Assembly (NCBI GenBank): GCA_001970955.1
Contig: MPUH01000665.1
Coordinates: 1-40,984, forward strand
Origin: Stentor coeruleus
Lineage: Eukaryota; Ciliophora; Heterotrichea; Heterotrichida; Stentoridae
DNA: 40,984 nucleotides
Direction: 5' to 3'
In this document: positions 8,553-17,498 of the stretch, piece by piece
Layout: each line of letters begins with the position of its first letter
How positions within the stretch are numbered: position 1 is the stretch's first letter
Made by a program: the position numbers and the translations under genes
The notes under the pieces: generated by a model
Seen by the model: the letters and a program-made list of their open reading frames with translations, nothing else
What the model was told of the DNA's origin: nothing
Databases searched by the model: none

Positions 8553-9851
8553 TTAACAATGAGAAAAGTTAAGCCTTTCTTTACCATCATGAGTTCTTGT
8601 ATCATTTCTCTTAGAAAACAAGTTAGTAAATATGTCAATAATACATTCAGACAAAGGCATTTTTTCAATTTTATACCGAAATTGACTGTATTTCAATAGA
8701 TAAGTTTTAATACTTAGAAACTCCCTTTTAAGGTTTTTCAGTTTTTCTGTTTTTCTACTTAACTTTTCTATAACATCTTGGGAATATCCTCGATAATTTA
8801 GGAATTCTTGAAACTGGCCATGAAGTTCAGCAATTTGTTGTCCTTTTTTCTGAAGATTTTGCATTAGCATTGAATTCACTTCTTTCAACTCAGCTATTTT
8901 TTTCTTTTCACTGTTATCAGAAAAGCTTGATATTATATTTAAAAGCTTAATTTTTTCTTGTTTGAGATCTTCTAATACCTTCATTGCTTGAGTATTTTCT
9001 TTGATATTCTCAGATTTGCTAAAAGAAAGTTCGTGTTTAAGTCTAGCAACTTGTTTTTTATATGCACTGATATCATAAAAATATTTTTCTTTAAGTTTTT
9101 GGATTTTTTCATCAGCTAGTTTGCTATTTTCTAATAAATTACTAACCTTTTTATCTTTTTCTTCGATGATTTTGTAGATTTCACATTTGGAGGAATCAGT
9201 ACTTGAGACATTTGTGAAATCAGCAATATACTCATAACACATTTCTTTACTTCTACTCAAATCAGAAATCAAATCAGAATTTTGTTTTGATAATATTACA
9301 CTCAACTCCTGATATGCTATTGATTTTTTCTTAATATCTTCAATCTCACTTATTAAATCATTTATTTTATCCTCTTTTTCTTTACTCAAATCATGTAATT
9401 TCATCATCAACTCCTTTATAATCCCATCCTTCTCTTTATTCATTTTATCTAGTTCTAAGCATGTTTTTTCTTTATCTTTTATATTTTTAAGCTGATCAGA
9501 TATTGTTTCATTTAATGTTTGGATGTTTACTTCAAGTAATTTTTTTTCTTTCATTAAAACATTAACACTTTCATTGTCTTCACTATCACTACTCAAAAGC
9601 CAATCTGAGTTATCGATTTTATTATAATCAAGAACTTCTTTACGTAAAATATCATTTTCTTCTTCAAGAACTGAAATTTTTTCTTGAAATTCTGATATTT
9701 TATTTTCACAGACCGAATGATTTTCTGATAAAATTTTGAATTTCAGTTCAAAAAGTTTGTATTTCTCAAGCTCCTGTTGGAGGTAAAAGATTTCATGTCC
9801 TTCTCTTTTTTTCATTGAGGTTGGTTTTGTCCTTACATCCATATATTCCAT
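8553..9851 (-). CDS. Coiled-coil protein, unknown
   Basis: This 432-residue protein is almost entirely heptad-patterned and rich in Lys, Glu, Leu, Ile and Ser, from about residue 15 to 385. Clear examples are CENKISEFQEKISVLEEEND and QEKIKLLNIISSF. There are no membrane segments and no catalytic motif. It probably forms an extended rod in a centrosomal, basal-body or cortical structure, which is inference from composition alone. The start MEYMDVRTK could equally be the second Met at residue 4. It is intronless and ends in TAA. I do not recognise a family. Confidence 0.7.
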   Translation of the reverse strand: MEYMDVRTKPTSMKKREGHEIFYLQQELEKYKLFELKFKILSENHSVCENKISEFQEKISVLEEENDILRKEVLDYNKIDNSDWLLSSDSEDNESVNVLMKEKKLLEVNIQTLNETISDQLKNIKDKEKTCLELDKMNKEKDGIIKELMMKLHDLSKEKEDKINDLISEIEDIKKKSIAYQELSVILSKQNSDLISDLSRSKEMCYEYIADFTNVSSTDSSKCEIYKIIEEKDKKVSNLLENSKLADEKIQKLKEKYFYDISAYKKQVARLKHELSFSKSENIKENTQAMKVLEDLKQEKIKLLNIISSFSDNSEKKKIAELKEVNSMLMQNLQKKGQQIAELHGQFQEFLNYRGYSQDVIEKLSRKTEKLKNLKREFLSIKTYLLKYSQFRYKIEKMPLSECIIDIFTNLFSKRNDTRTHDGKERLNFSHC

Positions 9852-9949
9852 TATTTTAGTTTTTTTTTTTTATCTTTTAAAATAGTAACTATATAACTAC
9901 CCATATCTAATTTAAAACCTTTAATATCATCTTATTATTAATAACTTAT

Positions 9950-11170
9950 TTACCCATAAACGCTTCCTACTGCATAAAGCATATACAAAAGCTCAGCTTC
10001 AAATCTTGATTCACATATCAAAATATTCAAATGAATCATCTCATCATAAGTTAATTCAATTTCAATATTTTCCCAGTCCTGCTTTGTTATAGTTTCAGGA
10101 AAACAAGCAATTTTTTTAATATATTTTTTGGTATTGATTTTCAAGAATTTATTAATATCAGTATAATCATAATCATCATATTGAAGTCCATAAACTCTTT
10201 GTACATAATTCCAAATAGCTCTTCTTAATGGGCCGGTTTCTACTCCAGAATCTTGTCCAACATAGTCATAAGTCATTGCTGTGGCTGTGCGGATTCGATT
10301 CCAAATACTTTCTGATACTTCTGGGGCCATTTTTTCAAGGACGAAATAAGCTTGGTCAGTTAATCTGAATTCCGAACCATTGAAAGGACGAGAGGTGATA
10401 TCCATAGGATAATTTATATAGCACAAATAATCCCCAGCAATCTTAGAAAAGTAAATATCTTCATCATAACCATCAATATCTTCTGAAGAATCAGATATAT
10501 ACTCTTCAATATCCGGTCCATCTACATTTCCCCTAAGTACAGCAGCAATATTTGTCTTGTTTTTTGTAATCCTAACAACATCAGCCATAGGCTCTTTATT
10601 ACAAAACAAAGGAATATCGCTTTCAGGAGCAGCACCAACTCCAAAAACAAACCCAGACAAACAGTGAAATTGGCATATCTCAGTAAGAGCTAAAACTAAT
10701 TCATTAGGATTCCATTGAGTCAATAATTCTCTAATATCTTTTTCAGAAAACTCCCAAGGTCTATGAGCCAATTTAACATTAGCTTTACCTAAAGCAATAA
10801 GTTTACTTGGAACTTCATCAAGATTTTCAAACCAATCTCCTTCTAAAGTCTTACAAATGTTTTCTTGAAGTCTCATAAGATATTCACATCTATGAGTTGC
10901 TGCGGCCATATAAGCAATGTAATATCTCCATAAATAAGAGATGCTTAGATCATTGAAGAAAAATTTTTGAATGACTTCTGAATGTTTTTCTAGGTAAAGA
11001 GGAAAATGTCCCATTATTCGTTCGTAATTTGATATTCGGCCTGTTGTTTGTTGTATGTTTTCAGTAACTCTTTCGTATATTTCTTGCTCTGTTTCGTTTG
11101 GGAATCTAATTTCTCCTTTAAGCTTTTTTATGTGTTCTTGAGGTATGAAGTGAGAGACCAGATTACTCAT
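9950..11170 (-). CDS. Sestrin family protein
   Basis: Sestrins restrain TORC1 by binding GATOR2; animal Sestrin2 senses leucine, and its N-terminal half is related to alkylhydroperoxidases. The 406-residue protein shows LWRYYIAYMAAATHRCEYL (residues 80-98), LAHRPWEF and FHCLSGFVFGVGAAPE. Its C-terminal half has TGPLRRAIWNYVQRVYGLQY followed by DDYDYTDINKFL, ACFPETITKQDW, DEMIHLNIL and ESRFEAELLYML. The peroxidase-like Cys95 and Tyr97 are kept, but the position of the third residue (His132 in Sestrin2) is Gln102. In the leucine pocket, Thr, Leu and Arg (TGPLRR) and the Glu of DEMIH are kept, while the aromatic Trp444 and Phe447 positions are not. Amino-acid binding is therefore possible but its specificity is open. 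It is intronless with a TAA stop. Confidence 0.9.
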   Translation of the reverse strand: MSNLVSHFIPQEHIKKLKGEIRFPNETEQEIYERVTENIQQTTGRISNYERIMGHFPLYLEKHSEVIQKFFFNDLSISYLWRYYIAYMAAATHRCEYLMRLQENICKTLEGDWFENLDEVPSKLIALGKANVKLAHRPWEFSEKDIRELLTQWNPNELVLALTEICQFHCLSGFVFGVGAAPESDIPLFCNKEPMADVVRITKNKTNIAAVLRGNVDGPDIEEYISDSSEDIDGYDEDIYFSKIAGDYLCYINYPMDITSRPFNGSEFRLTDQAYFVLEKMAPEVSESIWNRIRTATAMTYDYVGQDSGVETGPLRRAIWNYVQRVYGLQYDDYDYTDINKFLKINTKKYIKKIACFPETITKQDWENIEIELTYDEMIHLNILICESRFEAELLYMLYAVGSVYG

Positions 11171-11879
11171 ATTTTCTATTTATACTTTAAGATTTGGGGT
11201 TATTTTTGAGAATCATATTAAGTTAGACAAAATTATCGCGTATATTTTAAGTTGTTGGTAAAAACGCATATATTTTTTTTTTTTAGGCCAGTAATGTTGA
11301 AATTTATTATAAGTTTAGTTAGATAGTGTGAGATTAGGGTTTTGGTTTGGTATTTGATTTTGTGGTAATAGAAGATGAAGGCTTTGTTAGTGGGCTTCTG
11401 GAGATTATTTTGATTTTTTAATTTAGTTTTTCGTAAGGTAAATTAGAATATAGGGAGGGAATATTGTTTATTGATTTAGATGTTTGAGAAATGATGTAAA
11501 TATATGTAAAACTTAGGGGTTTTAGTTGTTTATGTAGAGTTTTGTATGTTTGGAATATAAATAGTATATTTAACTTGTATATTTATTATTTTATATTACA
11601 AGTGAAAACAATAAAAATGTATAGGTTTAGATTGTTGAGTTTAGTTTTCTTATATCATATAAACATAAATTTTCTAACTAATATTAAACTCTAATATAAA
11701 ACATTATTTCTATAACAAAATCCAATTTTAAATCTAATCTTTAACAACATTACTCAATATAAACTTTTTAATAAACTCTTATATAAAAACATATTTTCTC
11801 ATATTATCATTAATACTCTTCTATCATTTAAACATAAAAACTATCAAAAATAAAGCATCTGAAAAGTTCAAATGATTTC
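11171..11879. other. Intergenic, strongly strand-asymmetric
   Basis: It holds no gene that I can see. The half next to the sestrin start (about 11200-11560) is G- and T-rich with very little C on the plus strand. The half next to the NBR1 stop (about 11660-11870) is C- and A-rich with almost no G. The switch near 11600 probably separates the sestrin 5' region from the NBR1 3' region. Confidence 0.6.
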
Positions 11880-12947
11880 TTAATTGTTATTCACTAAATA
11901 CTTAAAAGCTTCTTGAGTATCTCCAGGGAATAATCTCAATGCTTGTCTCGCTTTTTCTCTATTAAATCCTAATTCCACTAAATCATTCAATTGTTTTTCA
12001 TTTACCCCATCTTCATAAAGTGACTGTACTACAATATAAAGTTTATCACCAAAACTAACTCCATCAGGTGTAAAAAGCCTCCAGACTCCTGTATATCTCC
12101 CTTCAGTAGGTGGTATATTTATACTTGCAATAACATCAATTGAATCTCCACTTTTAACTGAACCAATCTCATAGCCAACTCCTTGTAAATCACCTTTGAC
12201 ATAATCAACTTTACAACCAGCAGGCCATTCATCATTACCAATGTTTTTAAGTTTCCAGATTTTTTCCATAACTTGTCCAGGTTTAACTTTTTCTCCTTCA
12301 ACATAGCTGACATGTTGAACAAATTTCATTTTTGGTTTTTTCATCGTCACAGCTTTTGTGAAAGTTTTTGCAGGCTTGTTGTCTAGGGCTACTTTGATTA
12401 AATTTACACTATGGTCAAGAGTTGAGAGTTTTAAGAATGGGTGAGGGTGCTGCATTGTCATTTCACAAAACTCGCAAAAATCAAAATCGTCACATACTGT
12501 GCATTTAAAGCGAAATCCTGTTATTGGACTTTCCTGACAACCATCACATTTAACATTTTCCCAGATAGGTTCAGTAACTCTATTATATCCGATTGATTTC
12601 TCCATTTCGTTTCTGACCATATGTCGGACTGAGTTTAAATAATTTTCAGTGATTTCGATATCAGAATCATCTTTTTCAAGTTGCTTGAAATTAGGCCCGT
12701 TCTGAATCATAATTTTAAACAAAGGTATTTGAAGTTCCCTTAAAATTTCGTAAGATTCTAATAGTTCTTGATCAGTTGATACTGTTATCATGTCACCTTC
12801 TTCATCCATATATTTGAAGATTACTCCGGATACTTTAAATTCATTTTCGACTTCACTGATTAGTTCTTTAATTGAATTGGGAACTTTTTTCAAAGCTCTG
12901 CAAGCTGTGTCATATATCAACTCTATTGAGAATTTACTCTCAGACAT
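11880..12947 (-). CDS. NBR1: NBR1-type selective autophagy receptor
   Basis: NBR1 links ubiquitinated cargo to the forming autophagosome. The 355-residue protein has all four signature domains in order. First is an N-terminal PB1 domain (residues about 4-80) with an OPCA-like acidic motif, YMDEEGDMITVSTDQEL. Next is a ZZ zinc finger (about 130-180: CDGCQESPITGFRFKC, CDDFDFCEFC, HPHPF). Then comes the NBR1/FW beta-sandwich (about 205-310: VKPGQVMEKIWKLKNIGND, EWPAGC, GRYTGVWRLFTPDG). Last is a C-terminal UBA domain (LNDLVELGFNREKARQALRL). It is much shorter than plant or human NBR1 and has one UBA. I cannot point to a certain LC3-interacting motif; the acidic, aromatic linkers are candidates. 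It is intronless with a TAA stop. Confidence 0.93.
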   Translation of the reverse strand: MSESKFSIELIYDTACRALKKVPNSIKELISEVENEFKVSGVIFKYMDEEGDMITVSTDQELLESYEILRELQIPLFKIMIQNGPNFKQLEKDDSDIEITENYLNSVRHMVRNEMEKSIGYNRVTEPIWENVKCDGCQESPITGFRFKCTVCDDFDFCEFCEMTMQHPHPFLKLSTLDHSVNLIKVALDNKPAKTFTKAVTMKKPKMKFVQHVSYVEGEKVKPGQVMEKIWKLKNIGNDEWPAGCKVDYVKGDLQGVGYEIGSVKSGDSIDVIASINIPPTEGRYTGVWRLFTPDGVSFGDKLYIVVQSLYEDGVNEKQLNDLVELGFNREKARQALRLFPGDTQEAFKYLVNNN

Positions 12948-13342
12948 TTTTTTATAAGGTTATCTCAGTACTTACTATATATTCTAATATGCTTATCATC
13001 CAGATTCTTAAAGTTTACTGTTAAATAAATCACAATAAATTTTGATGTTAATAAATCTCTCAGATCACTTTGTAAGTTTAAATATAATAAAAGATTTTAT
13101 AAAGGTTAAATGAGGAATCTAAGAGTATTGTGGGAAATTTTCACAAATTGTTATTCTAACAAATGCTTGGATTGAATCATGTCTGATTTTGTAATAAACC
13201 TCATAAACAGTCAAACTCTATCAAATATAAACACAAATCATCCTCATAAAAAAAATAACACTATCCTCAACATAAAAATCCATACATATATACATCTTAA
13301 AAAACCTCACAAAAAGGTAAAAATACAATTCATAATAAAAAT
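12948..13342. promoter_or_regulatory. Divergent NBR1/TMCO1 intergenic region
   Basis: This 395-bp stretch lies between divergent starts. About 140 bp immediately before TMCO1 (about 13200-13340) is nearly devoid of G on the plus strand and is A/C-rich, the clearest 5'-flank asymmetry in the window. I see no recognisable motif. An open frame from 13179 across the TMCO1 start is low-complexity and not supported. Confidence 0.45.
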
Positions 13343-13897
13343 ATGGGCTATGATAGTGATATTTCTTTGATTGACACTCTCTCAGTCATGGCTGCAGCTA
13401 TCTTCACAGCAGTTCTCGCTGAAGGTTTAAGCTGGGTGCTAATTTATCGTACTGAAGATTACAAACAAATAAAAAAAAACGTCGAAACCCTTAGTAAACA
13501 GTTAGAAAGGGAGAAAGAAAAAGTTGTCACAGCATCCAAGCAAAAAAGTCAAGAAAAGAAAATTTCTAAAACTGATTCTATGCTAAAAAATACTAGTCAA
13601 CAACTTAATGCTTCTAAAATGAAATCTACAATGATAATAGCACTTTTTATGATAGCATTTATGTCAACTCTTAGTAGTACTTATCATGGTGTTGCTGTTG
13701 CTAAATTACCTTTTACTCCAATTTCAATGCTTCAGAATATTACTCATAGAAACTTACCAGGAGATGACAGTACTGACTGTTCTATGATTTTTATATATCT
13801 TCTAATGTCATTTATTGTAAGAAACAATATACAAAAATTCTTTGGATTCACCCCAAGAACACCATTTAATATGTGGGAACCTCCTAATTATAAGTAG
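13343..13897 (+). CDS. TMCO1: TMCO1, ER membrane calcium/translocon protein
   Basis: TMCO1 is an ER membrane protein of the Oxa1 superfamily. It is described both as a Ca2+ load-activated channel and as part of the multipass translocon. The 184-residue length nearly equals the human protein (188). Visible landmarks are the first membrane helix with AVLAEGLSWVLIYRTEDYK, a charged coiled coil at residues about 40-95 (KQLEREKEKV, KKISKTDSML), KMKSTMIIALFMIAFMS, VAKLPFTPISMLQ, HRNLPGDDSTDCSMIFIYLL and NIQKFFGFTPR. All conserved blocks are present in order. The start ATG precedes a short acidic tip, MGYDSDIS. It is intronless with a TAG stop, and its 3' flank is rich in G and nearly C-free. Confidence 0.95.
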   Translation: MGYDSDISLIDTLSVMAAAIFTAVLAEGLSWVLIYRTEDYKQIKKNVETLSKQLEREKEKVVTASKQKSQEKKISKTDSMLKNTSQQLNASKMKSTMIIALFMIAFMSTLSSTYHGVAVAKLPFTPISMLQNITHRNLPGDDSTDCSMIFIYLLMSFIVRNNIQKFFGFTPRTPFNMWEPPNYK

Positions 13898-14059
13898 TTA
13901 GATTAGTTGATAGAAATTATTATTTTATATGTTGTGGGATAGTGTTTATAGATTTTTTGATATAAAAAAATTGGTATAAGGGTTAGATAGGAAAAATATA
14001 TAAAATAAATAATAGAATATTTAGTTTATCTAAAAACTCTTACTCTAATAATTATAATC

Positions 14060-15721
14060 ATGAATGAAAAACCAGAAGAATTTCTAAACAATGCTGAAGT
14101 TGTAGCTTATGAGTTTATTGAAGAACTTATAGACTATGGAGGTATGCAAATTTATGAAAATTATTTAACAATAGCATCAATTCCACACTCTGTAAAATCA
14201 ACAATTGCTGTATCAGTTTCAATGGTTGAACTACTTTATTTTAGAAGAGATACAATGTATTCTCAAGATAAAAAACAGAAAATTATAGAAAATGAAAAAG
14301 ATCGATGGGTTGAAGATATTGAACCTATACCATGTAGTATAGATACTTGGGCTAGAAATGCTATTCCAGTAAAAAAAAAAATCCGTGTCCCAAAATCAGA
14401 AAACATAAAAAATATAGCCCAACCTGATACAAAATCAATGAAAAGCTTTAGTCCGCGTAGGACTAGAATATCAAAAGCGCAAAAAACTAACAAAAGCATG
14501 AAAAATATTATAGAAAATCATCCAATTAATGAAGGTCAAACACCAATACCAATACTTGAAGACATAAAAGAAATAAATGAAGAAGTAGAATTTTTAAGAT
14601 CCAGAAAAGAACAGGAAATGCAAAAACGCAAAGAAGACCAAGAAAGGGTTAAGAAAATAAAAGAAGAAGAAGCTGAGTTAGAAAAGAAAATATTAAAAGA
14701 TTCTGAAGAAATGAAGAATAAAATATTGACATATGATTATAAAGGGAAAATAATACAAGTAAACCCAATCAAAAGTGAAAATCTTCCTGAACTCGGGGCG
14801 AAAGTCCGTTATTTATCTCATGAGCCTCCTCTTATAGAAGAAGTGAAACCTGATATCAAAAAAATAACTTCAAAGGAATTCGTTTCTGTAAAAATAATAA
14901 AAACAGCACCACAACAAGAAAAAGATTGGGTAAAAAACGCGACTTTTATCCAACAGCAACTATTTGAAACTATAAACCTTAGCCCTGGGGTTAAAATAAT
15001 TGAAGGGACTAGAACTAAATTACCACCTTCTGAAACTCCAGATATATTTAAGACAATGAGCCGTAAAGATTATATAACCCTTCATAAACCAAAAAGCGAA
15101 TTAACTTATAAAAAAAACTTAACTCCTGGACTTAGTGATAAAAATCACTCATCAAAAACAAGTTTAGAATCTATGAAAAAAACACAAGACAGTAAAAAAG
15201 ATTTTTTTGATATGATTCCTGATTATAATTATGATGATGATGAAGATTTTAAAGAAAAAAATATCCCTTTGATTACACCTAGTAAATCGAGGAATCATGG
15301 AAATATTATACAGTATGGGGCTGATTATAAACTTGATATATCCGCTGGACCAAATGATAAGTTTAATATGGAGATTATACATAATAATAAATGGGGGATT
15401 AACCCTCCGGTTAAAGAACCAAAGGTTTTTGAAAGACTCCCGAAAAAACCAACACCTAAAGAGCTAAGGGATATTTATGGGCATATTGTTAAGAAACCTA
15501 AGGATAAACCTTTTATCACTATGAATGAACTCTGGGAAAATAAAGGCCCGAAGATTAAAAAACCTCGAGATCGGCCTAATATCGAAAGGGTTGAGAAAAA
15601 AACAAGAATGCCTCCACCACCTTATAGATATACCATGATTAATGGATTACCTGAAATTGGATGTTTAAGCGTATCCCATATCAGTGGTAAATCTCTAAAT
15701 AAATCAGGGCTTATCAAATAG
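14060..15721 (+). CDS. Unknown 553-residue protein, possibly C2orf81-like
   Basis: The N-terminal 100 residues are ordered. A helical, acidic segment (residues 8-62) leads into DRWVEDIEPIPCSIDTWARN (81-100), which reminds me of the W...EP.P...D.WA block of animal C2orf81 (DUF4639), a protein of ciliated cells. This resemblance is from memory and weak. The remainder is basic, proline-rich and probably disordered. It has an E/K-rich helix at about 175-225 (EQEMQKRKEDQERVKKIKEE) and many S/T-P and PPP motifs near the end (TRMPPPPYRY). There are no membrane segments. It is intronless with a TAG stop, and its 3' end is 13 bp from the convergent kinase stop. Confidence 0.6.
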   Translation: MNEKPEEFLNNAEVVAYEFIEELIDYGGMQIYENYLTIASIPHSVKSTIAVSVSMVELLYFRRDTMYSQDKKQKIIENEKDRWVEDIEPIPCSIDTWARNAIPVKKKIRVPKSENIKNIAQPDTKSMKSFSPRRTRISKAQKTNKSMKNIIENHPINEGQTPIPILEDIKEINEEVEFLRSRKEQEMQKRKEDQERVKKIKEEEAELEKKILKDSEEMKNKILTYDYKGKIIQVNPIKSENLPELGAKVRYLSHEPPLIEEVKPDIKKITSKEFVSVKIIKTAPQQEKDWVKNATFIQQQLFETINLSPGVKIIEGTRTKLPPSETPDIFKTMSRKDYITLHKPKSELTYKKNLTPGLSDKNHSSKTSLESMKKTQDSKKDFFDMIPDYNYDDDEDFKEKNIPLITPSKSRNHGNIIQYGADYKLDISAGPNDKFNMEIIHNNKWGINPPVKEPKVFERLPKKPTPKELRDIYGHIVKKPKDKPFITMNELWENKGPKIKKPRDRPNIERVEKKTRMPPPPYRYTMINGLPEIGCLSVSHISGKSLNKSGLIK

Positions 15722-15734
15722 TATTATTTAATAA

Positions 15735-17012
15735 TTAATCTATTCCAGCATCAAACTTAATTTTTTGTCTTAATTTCACCAGAACTTTTAAATGCGAATC
15801 ATATATTCTATTCATAATCAAATTAATAAATTCATCTGTTTGAAAATAATAAGCCTGTAAATCTTCTTTACTACATTTCCCATATTTCAATTCTAACTGT
15901 GCTGTTAATGTGCAAACATTTTCACTCTGCATAAAATACCTTTCAAAAAACTCAGGTGAAAGTAAACTAAAACTATCCCCAACAATAATTTCATTAAGAA
16001 CTTTGGCAAATTTATCTGAAAAGTATTTAGAAATAAAATACTTGAGGAATTCCATATTCACATCATTTCCTGTAATTGTAATAAGCCCATCCGAAAGGCT
16101 AAAATACTTATTAATATAATCTTCAATTTCTTGAGGTGATTTATATTTAGAAGGCTGATGTAAAATTTCTGGTTCAATATCTTGATTTTTATGTTCTAAA
16201 ATTTCTACTGGTCTTATTATAGGATAATCATCTAATTGTGGGTATATTTTAGCCTCATATATAAATTCATGATCAATCAACTCGCTAAAATTCGGTCTTT
16301 TTTGGTGGTCAAAAATCATACAATTTACAATAAAATCTCTAGCTGACCGAGAAATCTCAATACCAACAGGAAACTGTAAAATTTCTCCATTTAAAACTGG
16401 AAGTCTACCAAATAATGATGCATAAACAATAACCCCTAAACTCCAAACATCAGTATTAAATGAATAAAGTTGACAGTTTTTTATCTCAGGTGAAGCATAT
16501 TCTAATGTTCCGACAAATGATGGTGCAGCAAGTCCTTCTCTAGCTAAGCCAAAATCAGTTAATCTTATATCTGAGTCTAAAGATTCTTCTTTAAGCATTA
16601 TGTTTTCTGGTTTTAAGTCTCGATGGATTATGTTTAAATTGTTTAGATTAATCATCACTTGTACTAATTGACGTGTCCAACGACGTACTGCATTTTCAGG
16701 AAACTTTTTAGTTTGTTGTTTTTGAAGTAAACGAAGCATATCGATTGGACAATATTCATATACTAGGTAATAATAATCACCTTCTTGAAAACAGTTTAAA
16801 CATTTTATTAGAAACTCATGTTGGACTAGTTTTCTGATTGCAACTTCACGGTCGAAGGATTTTTTATTTTCTATGCTATTGGAAACTGACATTTTCTTGA
16901 TTGCTACGGTTTGTCCATCGGAAGATATTGCTCTCCATACTGATGCTTGACCCCCTTTTCCAACTTTTTCTTGTAGGGTGTATTCGCCTATTCTCTTTTG
17001 ACTGAATGACAT
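15735..17012 (-). CDS. Serine/threonine protein kinase
   Basis: The kinase domain occupies residues about 11-253. It has a glycine loop GKGGQASVW (18-26), the ATP-anchoring Lys39 in VAIKK, the catalytic loop HRDLKPEN (130-137), DFG (153-155), an activation segment reading GTLEYASPE (SPE in place of APE), DVWSLGVIVY, and RPNFSELIDHEF. All catalytic residues are present, so it should be active. LKPEN marks a Ser/Thr kinase. The activation loop and short hinge resemble the ULK/CAMK-like kinases, but I cannot assign a subfamily. The C-terminal 170 residues hold an unassigned alpha-helical region with no known regulatory domain. It is divergent from the repeat-protein gene at 17499 and ends in TAA. 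Confidence 0.9.
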   Translation of the reverse strand: MSFSQKRIGEYTLQEKVGKGGQASVWRAISSDGQTVAIKKMSVSNSIENKKSFDREVAIRKLVQHEFLIKCLNCFQEGDYYYLVYEYCPIDMLRLLQKQQTKKFPENAVRRWTRQLVQVMINLNNLNIIHRDLKPENIMLKEESLDSDIRLTDFGLAREGLAAPSFVGTLEYASPEIKNCQLYSFNTDVWSLGVIVYASLFGRLPVLNGEILQFPVGIEISRSARDFIVNCMIFDHQKRPNFSELIDHEFIYEAKIYPQLDDYPIIRPVEILEHKNQDIEPEILHQPSKYKSPQEIEDYINKYFSLSDGLITITGNDVNMEFLKYFISKYFSDKFAKVLNEIIVGDSFSLLSPEFFERYFMQSENVCTLTAQLELKYGKCSKEDLQAYYFQTDEFINLIMNRIYDSHLKVLVKLRQKIKFDAGID

Positions 17013-17498
17013 TTTTATATGTTGGATTATAGATGGTGAAATTATTAGAGGGGAAGATGAGGATTTTAAAGAATTTGTGGTGTTAAGGGTTTTTTTTTTT
17101 GTTTAGGATTGTATATGAGGATGATATGTTTTGTTAGAATTAGGTGGTTGTTGATTTGGATAATTATTATATATTTCTTCGTAATGATTTTATGGTATTT
17201 TTGTTAGTAGTATTATTTTTTTGATTTTTTATAATGAAAGTATTTTGTATTGGAAACTAGTGTAGTATTTATATTTATTATTAGAATAATTATAGTGGAT
17301 GATAAAATTCATCTTTTACTTAAAGCTTTTAGTGCGATTATAATTGAATTAATATACTCATCTGATAAAATATAGCAAACAGTAAATGATTTTTATACAA
17401 AACTTGAGCTAAAAGATAAAAATATATAAACTAAGAAATATATATAATAAAAGAAAAAACCTTATTAATTTCTTAAACATTTTATATTCTATTATAAA
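17013..17498. promoter_or_regulatory. Divergent intergenic region between the kinase and the repeat-protein gene
   Basis: G/T-rich, C-poor DNA follows the kinase start (about 17030-17230), changing to A-rich, G-poor DNA before 17499. A short plus-strand open stretch at about 17299-17433, broken by one TAG, is not convincing as a gene. No motif was recognised. Confidence 0.4.

Noticed and set aside
11575-11615. Short inverted repeat ACTTGTA...TACAAGT
   Set aside because: A seven-base stem around an AT-rich loop is within chance in this sequence and has no clear role between the two minus-strand genes.
13179-13370. Open frame of 63 codons before and into TMCO1
   Set aside because: Low-complexity Asn/Ile/Lys/His translation of the G-free 5' flank; it overlaps the well-supported TMCO1 start and has no homology that I recognise.
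17299-17433. Plus-strand stretch of about 45 codons with one TAG
   Set aside because: It looked like a gene remnant (VDDKIHLLLKAFSAII...), but the length is not unusual for the composition, there is no start codon, and I recognise no family.
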